A program made the position numbers and the translations under genes. From Rhodospirillaceae bacterium (lineage in GTDB: Bacteria > Pseudomonadota > Alphaproteobacteria > Rhodospirillales > Magnetospirillaceae), in contig DUZC01000270.1 of assembly GCA_013349735.1 (NCBI GenBank), positions 1-7,004 of the forward strand: a stretch of 7,004 bases of DNA. Reading direction: 5' to 3'. Below, in pieces: positions 1 to 5,463 of this stretch; positions within the stretch are counted from its first letter, which is position 1; the number at the start of each line of letters is the position of its first letter. Under the pieces are notes generated by a model. That model was not told the origin of the DNA. It did no database searches and saw only the letters and a program-made list of their open reading frames with translations.

Positions 1-80
1 ACACGGATAAAAAAAGTGCTGCGCCACAGGCGCGAGGATCATCCGCGCTTATCCGGTGTGATCCGATCAAATCCGTGTCC
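1..80. repeat. Decamer-phased ATCCG intergenic repeat with inverted ends
   Basis: Four decamers starting ATCCG lie exactly 10 bases apart at 41, 51, 61 and 71. The last one, ATCCGTGT at 71-78, is the perfect reverse complement of ACACGGAT at 1-8, so the block is bounded by an 8-base inverted repeat. Between the ends lies a small GC hairpin (21-33) beside an A7 run (9-15). The element touches the left edge of the window and may continue beyond it. Similar 'ACACGGAT' repeats occur as dispersed non-coding elements in various bacteria, but that is recollection and was not searched here. No open reading frame of note covers it. Its function is unknown; the repeat structure itself is read directly from the bases. 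Confidence 0.6.
9..33 (-). terminator. Candidate intrinsic terminator of the gcv operon
   Basis: Read on the minus strand, GCGCC-TGT-GGCGC forms a 5-bp GC-only stem with a 3-base loop (33-21). A five-base spacer follows (20-16), then seven T (15-9). It lies about 130 bases past the gcvPB stop codon, in the right orientation to end the leftward operon. The stem is short and the T run is not immediately adjacent, so the call is tentative. A second, weaker hairpin right after the stop (160-147, stem CGGGG/CCCCG) is followed by only four T about nine bases later. Confidence 0.35.
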
Positions 81-92
81 TGTTACCCGAAG

Positions 93-126
93 CTCAACAG
101 ACACTATGCCCCGTTGAGGGGGGGGG
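93..126. other. G9 homopolymer with short inverted repeats
   Basis: In the 160-base non-coding stretch after gcvPB, CTCAAC (93-98) is the reverse complement of GTTGAG (113-118). CCCC (109-112) can also pair with GGGG (118-121) across a GTTGA loop. A run of nine G occupies 118-126. These could form alternative hairpins in either transcript, but none is followed by a T run. I assign no function. The homopolymer length is also a place where sequencing or assembly may be wrong. Confidence 0.35.
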
Positions 127-160
127 CCTGAGTAAAACTTTATGCCCGGGGTCGGCCCCG

Positions 161-1651
161 CTATGCCGGTCGCCAGCGCAGAACCGGTTGGCGGGCCGCC
201 TGGGTTTCATCAAGGCGCCGCCTGGGCGTCTGCAGAGGGGCCGCTTTAAATATCTCAGCCGCTTCCCCGCCCGAACGGGCCTGGGCCGCCAAGGCTTTTA
301 CCGTAGCGATAAACTGATCCAGCGTCCGCTTGCTCTCGGTTTCCGTCGGCTCCATCAACAAGGCGCCGTGGACCACCAGCGGGAAATACATGGTCATGGG
401 ATGGAAGCCCTGATCGATCAGCGCCTTGGCGAAATCCAGCGTCGTTACCCCGGTTTCTTTGAGGAAGCGGTCGTCAAACAGCGCCTCATGCATGCAAGGC
501 CCGGGAAAGGGCGCGCTCAGCGCGTCTTGCAGTGACACCAGCAAATAATTGGCATTCAAGACGGCGTCTTCGGCGGCCTGACGAAGACCATCGCCGCCCA
601 TCGACAGCATATAGGCCAGCGCCCGCAGCAGCACGCCAAACTGTCCATGAAAGCCCTTGATCCGCCCGCAGGTCTGCGGGGCGTCCGGACCGGCATGTTC
701 GCGGAGCTGCCACCCCGCCGGACCATGGACCAGCCAGGGCAAAGGGGCAAAGGGGGCCAAAGCTTCGGACAGCACGGTTGGCCCTGCACCGGGCCCCCCA
801 CCGCCATGCGGCGTGGAAAAAGTCTTGTGCAGATTGATATGCATGACATCAATGCCAAGATCGGCGACGCGGACCCGCCCGACGATGGCGTTATAATTGG
901 CCCCATCACAGTAAAAGAAGGCCCCGGCAGAATGGACAGCCTCGGCAATTTCAAGGATTTCATCCTCGAAAAGACCGCAGGTATTGGGGTTGGTCAGCAT
1001 CAAAGCCGCGACATCGCCGCCAAGTTTGGCGCGCAAAGCGGCAAGATCAACGCGCCCGCGCCCATTGGCCGGAACGGCCTCAACCGCAAAGCCGCAGGCC
1101 GCGGCACTGGCCGGATTGGTGCCATGCGCCGAGTCCGGCACGAGAATGCGGCGTCGGGGTTCCCCACGATGGTCATGGGCGGCCCGGATGGTCATCAGCC
1201 CACAAAATTCGCCATGGGCCCCCGCCGCCGGACTCAGCGCAATGGCCGGCATGCCGGTTAAGGTTTTCAGCCATTGGGCGATTTGGCCCATAACCTCAAG
1301 AGCGCCCTGGACCGTACTTTCCGGCTGGAAGGGATGAAGATCGGCAAAGCCGGCCAAGCGCGCCACTTTCTCGTTAAGGCGCGGGTTATGCTTCATGGTG
1401 CAAGACCCCAGCGGATAAAACACCGTGTCGATGCCAAAATTTTTCTGACTGAGCCGGGTATAATGGCGGACCACCTCGGGTTCGCTGAGGCAGGGCAGCC
1501 CGATCGGCCCCTTACGTTCGAGCCCCCCCAGGCGGTCGATCACCGGGGCCGGATCGGGCAGATCGACACCAGATTGGCCGGGGGAACCCTGCTCGAACAG
1601 CAAGGCTTCCTCTAAAACCAGACCGCGATGACCGCCGCCCCCGCTTGTCAT
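161..1651 (-). CDS. gcvPB: Glycine dehydrogenase (decarboxylating) subunit 2, P protein
   Basis: This is the PLP-carrying subunit of the split glycine decarboxylase. Together with GcvPA it decarboxylates glycine and transfers the aminomethyl group to the lipoyl arm of GcvH, in the cytoplasm. At 496 residues it has normal family length. Visible motifs, in order: YPLGSCTMKHNP (79-90), DSAHGTNPAS (173-182), the PLP lysine K276 in HINLHKTF, the glycine-rich loop HGGGGPGAGP just after it (282-291), HPMTMYFPLVV (417-427) and EPTETES (434-440). The ATG start overlaps the gcvPA stop as ATGA. AAGGAG (1665-1660) sits 8 bases upstream of that ATG and supports it. The N terminus has an unremarkable four-glycine stretch (residues 4-7). 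This is the last gene of the leftward block and ends with TAG. No damage was seen. The identity rests on conserved motifs and on the neighbouring gcvPA. Confidence 0.97.
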   Translation of the reverse strand: MTSGGGGHRGLVLEEALLFEQGSPGQSGVDLPDPAPVIDRLGGLERKGPIGLPCLSEPEVVRHYTRLSQKNFGIDTVFYPLGSCTMKHNPRLNEKVARLAGFADLHPFQPESTVQGALEVMGQIAQWLKTLTGMPAIALSPAAGAHGEFCGLMTIRAAHDHRGEPRRRILVPDSAHGTNPASAAACGFAVEAVPANGRGRVDLAALRAKLGGDVAALMLTNPNTCGLFEDEILEIAEAVHSAGAFFYCDGANYNAIVGRVRVADLGIDVMHINLHKTFSTPHGGGGPGAGPTVLSEALAPFAPLPWLVHGPAGWQLREHAGPDAPQTCGRIKGFHGQFGVLLRALAYMLSMGGDGLRQAAEDAVLNANYLLVSLQDALSAPFPGPCMHEALFDDRFLKETGVTTLDFAKALIDQGFHPMTMYFPLVVHGALLMEPTETESKRTLDQFIATVKALAAQARSGGEAAEIFKAAPLQTPRRRLDETQAARQPVLRWRPA

Positions 1652-2994
1652 GCCAATTGCTCCTTAAGCGACGCCACCAAGAGATCCATTTCGGATTCGC
1701 TGTTGGTTTCCGTGGCCGCCAGCAACAGAACCTCGGCCAATTCCGGATAGCTGGGATAAAAACGCGAGGCCGGTACACCGGCCAAAATGCCCTGTCGGGC
1801 CAGAGCTTCGACCACCGGTGCCGCCGGACGTCCCAGATGCACCGAAAATTCATTGAAGAAGGTGGGCGCCAGGATGCGCACCCCCTTCAACTGACCGATC
1901 TTTTCCACCAGGGTGACCGCTCCGGCATGATTAAGCCGCGCCAGGCGCGCCAGCCCCTCCTCGCCCAGCAAAGCCAGATGGATGGCAAAGGCCAAGGCGC
2001 AAAGGCCGGAATTGGTGCAGATATTGCTGGTGGCCTTTTCCCGGCGAATATGTTGCTCGCGCGTCGACAAAGTCAGCACCCAGCCACGACGGCCATCCGC
2101 ATCAAGTGTCTGCCCCACCAGCCGTCCGGGCATCTGGCGCAGATATTTTTCCCGCGTCGCCATCAGTCCCAAGCCCGGCCCACCGAAATTAAGGGCGTTG
2201 CCCAGGCTTTGGCCCTCGGCCACAACGATGTCGGCCCCCATTTCGCCCGGCGAGGTGATCAGACCGAGCGAAACCGGCTCAGCCACCACCACCACCAACA
2301 GAGCCCCCATTTCGTGGCAAGCCGCAGCCAGCGGCGCAAGATCGCGCAAGCGCCCGAAAAACCCGGGATTTTGCACCAGCACGCAGGCGGTCCGGCTGTC
2401 AATCCGCCCCAGCAGATCCTCGAACCCCAGGGGATCCGGAGCCAATTGTTCGACAACCGGCCCGGCATATTGCAACGCCGTCACGGTGGTTTCGGCGTAA
2501 TGGGGATGGACATCGCCCGAGATCAACACGCCGTCACGGCGGGTAATCCGGCAGGCCATCATCGCAGCCTCGGCGCAGGCTGTGGCCGCGTCATACAGCG
2601 AGGCATTGGCCACCTCCATACCGGTTAATAAGGCGACCTGGGTCTGAAATTCGAAGAGAACCTGCAACGTCCCCTGACTGACCTCTGGCTGATAGGGCGT
2701 GTAGGAGGTCATAAATTCGCCACGCTGGATCAACGCATCGACAGCCGCCGGACTATGATGCCGATAGGCGCCGGCCCCGATAAACATTGGCGCCGAGGCA
2801 GCCGACAGGTTTTTCCCGGCCAGAGCGACGAAATGCCGCTCGACCGCCATTTCGCTTTGATGGGCCGGCAAGGGCAAAGGCTGATCAAGGCAGGCCGGTG
2901 CCGGCACATCGCGGAAAAGCGCGTCAATATCCCGCGCGCCAATGCCGGCCAGCATAGCTTGCCGGTCCGCATCGCTTAAAGGCAGATAGCGCAT
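1648..2994 (-). CDS. gcvPA: Glycine dehydrogenase (decarboxylating) subunit 1, P protein
   Basis: This is the non-PLP-lysine subunit of the split glycine decarboxylase and corresponds to the N-terminal half of the single-chain GcvP of many bacteria and mitochondria. It forms the active enzyme with GcvPB. The 448 residues match the usual length. Family signatures include FIGAGAYRHHSP (71-82), TSYTPYQPEVSQGTLQ (96-111), FEFQTQVALLTG (114-125) and MEVANASLYD (126-135). The residue after NASLYD is alanine, where I recall glycine as more common; this looks like a tolerated change. The ATG start is 6 bases past the gcvH stop, with GGAG about 9 bases upstream lying inside the end of gcvH. The stop overlaps the gcvPB start by 4 bases, which suggests coupled translation and equal output of the two subunits. 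Confidence 0.97.
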   Translation of the reverse strand: MRYLPLSDADRQAMLAGIGARDIDALFRDVPAPACLDQPLPLPAHQSEMAVERHFVALAGKNLSAASAPMFIGAGAYRHHSPAAVDALIQRGEFMTSYTPYQPEVSQGTLQVLFEFQTQVALLTGMEVANASLYDAATACAEAAMMACRITRRDGVLISGDVHPHYAETTVTALQYAGPVVEQLAPDPLGFEDLLGRIDSRTACVLVQNPGFFGRLRDLAPLAAACHEMGALLVVVVAEPVSLGLITSPGEMGADIVVAEGQSLGNALNFGGPGLGLMATREKYLRQMPGRLVGQTLDADGRRGWVLTLSTREQHIRREKATSNICTNSGLCALAFAIHLALLGEEGLARLARLNHAGAVTLVEKIGQLKGVRILAPTFFNEFSVHLGRPAAPVVEALARQGILAGVPASRFYPSYPELAEVLLLAATETNSESEMDLLVASLKEQLA

Positions 2995-3000
2995 AACCGA

Positions 3001-3378
3001 CTACTCCAGAGCGCGGATCAGCGCGTCATAGGCCTTCTCATCCAACAAGCCCTCAACCGCCGCCGGGTTGGCGAGCCTTAGGCGAAAAAACCAGCCCTGG
3101 CCCTGTGGGTCCTGATTAACCAGGGCCGGATCAACAACAATGGCCTCATTGACTTCGGTGACCTCGCCGGCGACCGGCGCATAGACCTCCGAGGCGGCCT
3201 TGACCGATTCAACCACCGCCGCCTCGGCGCCTTGCGCGACCTGACGACCAAGGTCCGGCAATTCAACAAAGACCACATCGCCCAGCGCATGCTGGGCATA
3301 GTCGGTGATGCCGACGGTGCCGATATCGGCCTCGATACGGATCCATTCGTGATCTTTGGTAAAATAGATCTTGCTCAT
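3001..3378 (-). CDS. gcvH: Glycine cleavage system H protein (lipoyl carrier)
   Basis: This small shuttle protein carries the aminomethyl intermediate from the P protein to the T protein on a lipoylated lysine, and is then reoxidised by the L protein. At 125 residues it is close to the usual size of about 125-130. The lipoylation motif VVESVKAASEVYAPVAGEV (55-73) places the modified lysine at K60. The N terminus (KDHEWIRIE) and the downstream N-x-D-P-Q-G-x-GW segment are also typical. The ATG start has AAGGA (3388-3384) 5 bases upstream and lies 12 bases past the gcvT stop. It ends with TAG, 6 bases before gcvPA. It needs lipoate attachment enzymes that are encoded outside this window. Confidence 0.97.
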   Translation of the reverse strand: MSKIYFTKDHEWIRIEADIGTVGITDYAQHALGDVVFVELPDLGRQVAQGAEAAVVESVKAASEVYAPVAGEVTEVNEAIVVDPALVNQDPQGQGWFFRLRLANPAAVEGLLDEKAYDALIRALE

Positions 3379-3390
3379 GGGTTTCCTTTC

Positions 3391-4494
3391 TCAGCCTTTG
3401 CGGTAACGATGTGGAACAAAGGGCATGGTCACAACCCGGGCCGGACGGGCCAGGCCGCGCACCACCAACATCAAGGCGGTCCCAGGACTGGCATAGGCCG
3501 GCTCAACATAGCCCATGGCCAGAGGCCCAGACAGGCTTGGCCCATAACCGCCGCTGGTGATCTCGCCCACCGGGCGGCCATCGGCCAGGGTAATGACGGT
3601 ATGCGCCCGGGCTGGGGCTTTATCCTCGGGGCGCAGACCGACCCGCAGACGCCCGACCCCTTCGGTTAATTGCCGAGCAAGGACGGAGGCGCCGGGATAA
3701 CCGCCGCCTTCACGACGGCGACGGCTGATGGACCAGGCCAGCCCGGCTTCGATGGGCGTGGTGCTGGCGTCGATATCCGCGCCATAAAGACAAAGCCCGG
3801 CCTCAAGCCGCAACGAGTCTCTGGCCCCCAGACCGATCGGCTTAACCAAAGGATCAGCCAGAAAGTGCCGCGCCAGCGCTTCGGCATGCGCATTGGGCAA
3901 CGAAATTTCGAACCCGTCTTCGCCGGTATAGCCAGACCGGCTGACCCAACAGGAAATCCCGGCCACCGACAGAGTGCGAAAACTCATGAAGGCCATATCC
4001 TCTGAGCCAGGGGCCAAACGCCGCATCACCGCCGCCGCCGCCGGCCCCTGCAAAGCCAGCAGGGCGCGGTCGCGCAAAGGCTCAACCAGCAGATCAGCCG
4101 GCAGTTGGGACCGCAAATGCGCAAAATCGGCTTCTTTGCAGGCGGCATTGACCACCAGAAGCAGGAAAGCGCCGGCATTGGTGATCATCAGATCATCAAG
4201 AATACCGCCTTGCGGATTGGTGAACATCGAATAGCGGATCCGCCCCTCGGGTAGCCCCTGGATATCGCCGGGAACCAGCGCCTCGAGGGCCGCCGCCGCC
4301 TGAGGACCCTGCAGCATGACCTGGCCCATATGCGAAACATCAAACAACCCGGCCGCCGCGCGGCAGTGTATATGTTCGGCTAAGATGCCGGTGGGATACT
4401 GCACCGGCATGGCATAGCCGGCGAAAGGCACCATTTTCGCGGAAAGCTGGCGATGCAGCGCGTCAAGTGGCGTGGTGGCCAGTTCGTCCGTCAC
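3391..4494 (-). CDS. gcvT: Glycine cleavage system aminomethyltransferase, T protein
   Basis: The enzyme transfers the one-carbon unit from aminomethyl-lipoyl-GcvH to tetrahydrofolate, giving 5,10-methylene-THF and ammonia. It has 367 residues, the normal length. Features seen: VPFAGYAMPVQY (22-33), GLFDVSHMG (49-57), GGILDD (96-101, holding the aspartate that matches the catalytic/folate-site Asp101 of E. coli GcvT), SGYTGEDGFEI (187-197), GLGARDSLRLEAGLCLYGAD (221-240), SGGYGPS (314-320) and a C-terminal PFVPHRYRKG. I chose the GTG start at 4494 because GGAGG (4506-4502) lies 7 bases upstream. An ATG 5 bases upstream of it is in another frame and runs into TGA after two codons. It is the first of the four gcv genes and follows the small membrane-protein gene by 33 bases with no visible terminator. 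Confidence 0.96.
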   Translation of the reverse strand: MTDELATTPLDALHRQLSAKMVPFAGYAMPVQYPTGILAEHIHCRAAAGLFDVSHMGQVMLQGPQAAAALEALVPGDIQGLPEGRIRYSMFTNPQGGILDDLMITNAGAFLLLVVNAACKEADFAHLRSQLPADLLVEPLRDRALLALQGPAAAAVMRRLAPGSEDMAFMSFRTLSVAGISCWVSRSGYTGEDGFEISLPNAHAEALARHFLADPLVKPIGLGARDSLRLEAGLCLYGADIDASTTPIEAGLAWSISRRRREGGGYPGASVLARQLTEGVGRLRVGLRPEDKAPARAHTVITLADGRPVGEITSGGYGPSLSGPLAMGYVEPAYASPGTALMLVVRGLARPARVVTMPFVPHRYRKG

Positions 4495-4500
4495 GGCATG

Positions 4501-4510
4501 CCCTCCTTTT
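4501..4510 (-). promoter_or_regulatory. Strong ribosome binding site of gcvT, decides GTG start
   Basis: On the minus strand the sequence is AAAAGGAGGG, a near-perfect Shine-Dalgarno site. Its GGAGG core is 7 bases from the GTG at 4494, but only 2 bases from the out-of-frame ATG at 4499. This favours GTG. It is the strongest ribosome binding site I saw in the block, so gcvT probably initiates independently of the preceding gene. Confidence 0.75.
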
Positions 4511-4527
4511 GCAAGCGGACCGGATCC

Positions 4528-4740
4528 CTAACCACCCGAGGAAGGTGAGGCAACCGGCGCACAATTGGTTCGACCGGACATCACGCAATCCTGCAGACGC
4601 CCCATCTCGGCCAATTTGACCGAAAGAAAATAACCGCCCACGACCAGCACAGCGGTTACCACCAGCAAGACCGCCGCCGAAGGGCCTTCCTCGGCAGGGG
4701 GAGGTCCGCCTTCACCAGGGTCCTGTTCACCGACGCTCAT
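4528..4740 (-). CDS. Small single-pass membrane protein, uncharacterised
   Basis: I do not recognise a function for this 70-residue protein. Residues 1-20 are rich in Gly, Pro, Glu and Asp with no Lys or Arg. A hydrophobic segment at about 21-41 is long enough for one membrane span. The short tail contains RLQDCVMSGRTNC (48-60), with two cysteines seven residues apart (C52, C60). By the positive-inside rule the basic residues after the span (K42, R48, R56) suggest the N terminus is outside and the cysteine-bearing tail is cytoplasmic; this is inference. I recall similar 'LQDC...GR.NC' tails in small alphaproteobacterial proteins but cannot confirm it here. The ATG directly follows the lipoprotein's TGA in the same frame, and I see no strong ribosome binding site, so translation is probably coupled. 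It ends with TAG, 33 bases before gcvT. Confidence 0.75.
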   Translation of the reverse strand: MSVGEQDPGEGGPPPAEEGPSAAVLLVVTAVLVVGGYFLSVKLAEMGRLQDCVMSGRTNCAPVASPSSGG

Positions 4741-5280
4741 TCAATGCTGGCCGCGATGCTCACGTATATAAGCCAGTTCCTGGGCATCCATCTGCAGTCC
4801 CAGGAACATTTCATATTTCGCGATGGTCTTAATATCCGGCACCGGAATATGGATCACCAGTTCGTCGTCTTTGTAGGTCACGGGGTCGGTCTTGTCCGCA
4901 ACGGTCAGACTGACCGGCAGCAGAGCTTTGGCGCGCGGGTCGGGATGAAATTCGGGAATGGCCAGGAAATAGGAAAAATTCGCCTGACGATCGGTGGCGG
5001 CCGGCCCCAATTTGACGCCGAATCCAACCTGCAGAACAACCTCCATGGTTTTCTTGCCCGGGTCATATTCGCAACTGCCGCGATATTTCAGGATTTCGGC
5101 CTCAAGCGCCATATCGGCGGGTTGCTGACCGCCACCGACGCGAAATCGAGTCAGCTTGGCGGTATCGGCCAGGATGGAAACACGCGGACAAGGCGGTGGC
5201 TTTTTGTCGGGGTCTGAGCTGCAGGCACTCAGCATCCCGGCTATCAGGATCGCGACGATGGAACCGGCGACAACTCTCAT
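4741..5280 (-). CDS. Predicted lipoprotein, uncharacterised
   Basis: The 179-residue product starts with a short basic N terminus, a hydrophobic core and a lipobox LSAC (17-20), so C20 should be the acylated first residue of the mature lipoprotein. The next residue is serine, not aspartate, which under the E. coli sorting rule suggests outer-membrane delivery. The mature part has PPPCPRVSILAD (28-39), RGSCEYD (67-73) and an aromatic FSYFLAIPEF patch (102-111), and looks mostly beta-rich. C31 and C70 could form a disulfide. I associate this pattern from memory with conserved hypothetical lipoproteins of Rhodospirillales-like bacteria, with no known function. The ATG start has AGGTGA (5292-5287) 6 bases upstream. 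It is the promoter-proximal gene of the leftward block and abuts the small membrane-protein gene with no gap. Confidence 0.85.
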   Translation of the reverse strand: MRVVAGSIVAILIAGMLSACSSDPDKKPPPCPRVSILADTAKLTRFRVGGGQQPADMALEAEILKYRGSCEYDPGKKTMEVVLQVGFGVKLGPAATDRQANFSYFLAIPEFHPDPRAKALLPVSLTVADKTDPVTYKDDELVIHIPVPDIKTIAKYEMFLGLQMDAQELAYIREHRGQH

Positions 5281-5463
5281 TTTTCTTCACCTGCCTCTAA
5301 ACTTCACATCAAATCCTGACGGCGTTGCCGCGCCGGCTTATGCGTGCAGCTTTTGCCTTTGGTGCAATTCTGCTATTGCTGGCGACTTTAGAGAAGCAGA
5401 GAGCGCCACACAAGACGCCTCTGCAGCCCGATGTCACTCCCTAGCCCGTCGTGAGAGCTTCCC
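5281..5463. promoter_or_regulatory. Divergent intergenic region between lipoprotein gene and thrB
   Basis: These 183 bases separate the leftward lipoprotein/gcv block from the rightward thrB-rnhA pair, so they should hold both promoters. I found no convincing sigma-70 hexamer pair on either strand; the best leftward candidate, TTGTGT-17-TAAAGT, is a weak match. Nothing resembles the conserved cores of a glycine riboswitch. Visible elements are the lipoprotein ribosome binding site (5292-5287), a GAGAG (5453-5457) 6 bases before thrB, and one imperfect hairpin (5396-5424). No small gene is evident. Confidence 0.6.
5396..5424. other. Imperfect inverted repeat in the thrB leader region
   Basis: GCAGAG (5396-5401) and GCG (5403-5405) pair with CGC (5416-5418) and CTCTGC (5419-5424). 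This gives nine base pairs with one bulged A at 5402 and a 10-base loop. It lies about 40 bases upstream of the thrB start. No T run follows, so it is not an obvious terminator or attenuator. It could be an operator or a leader RNA fold, or chance. Confidence 0.3.

Noticed and set aside
147..160. Hairpin CGGGG/CCCCG immediately after the gcvPB stop, as a terminator
   Set aside because: Only four T follow, about nine bases after the stem, so it does not meet the usual form. It is mentioned as a weaker alternative to the hairpin at 21-33.
647..1261. Rightward open frames opposite gcvPB, up to 204 codons
   Set aside because: They are shadows of gcvPB; no ribosome binding site, motif or plausible protein composition supports them.
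2282..2297. CAC trinucleotide run
   Set aside because: It lies within gcvPA and encodes a short valine stretch of a buried beta strand on the minus strand; it is not an independent repeat.
1645..2628. Long rightward open frame of 327 codons opposite gcvPA
   Set aside because: It is the antisense shadow of gcvPA, which carries full family motifs. Its translation is rich in Arg, Gln and His, low in complexity and matches nothing I recognise. High GC with strong third-position bias often leaves such long antisense frames.
3232..3669. Rightward open frame of 145 codons spanning the gcvH/gcvT junction
   Set aside because: It overlaps two well-supported genes on the other strand and has no recognisable domain.
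4021..4046. GCC-rich microsatellite-like run
   Set aside because: It encodes an alanine-rich helix of GcvT and fits the GC-rich codon use of the block.
5425..5448. Direct repeat AGCCCG upstream of thrB
   Set aside because: Only six bases are shared and the flanks diverge, which is expected by chance in this composition.
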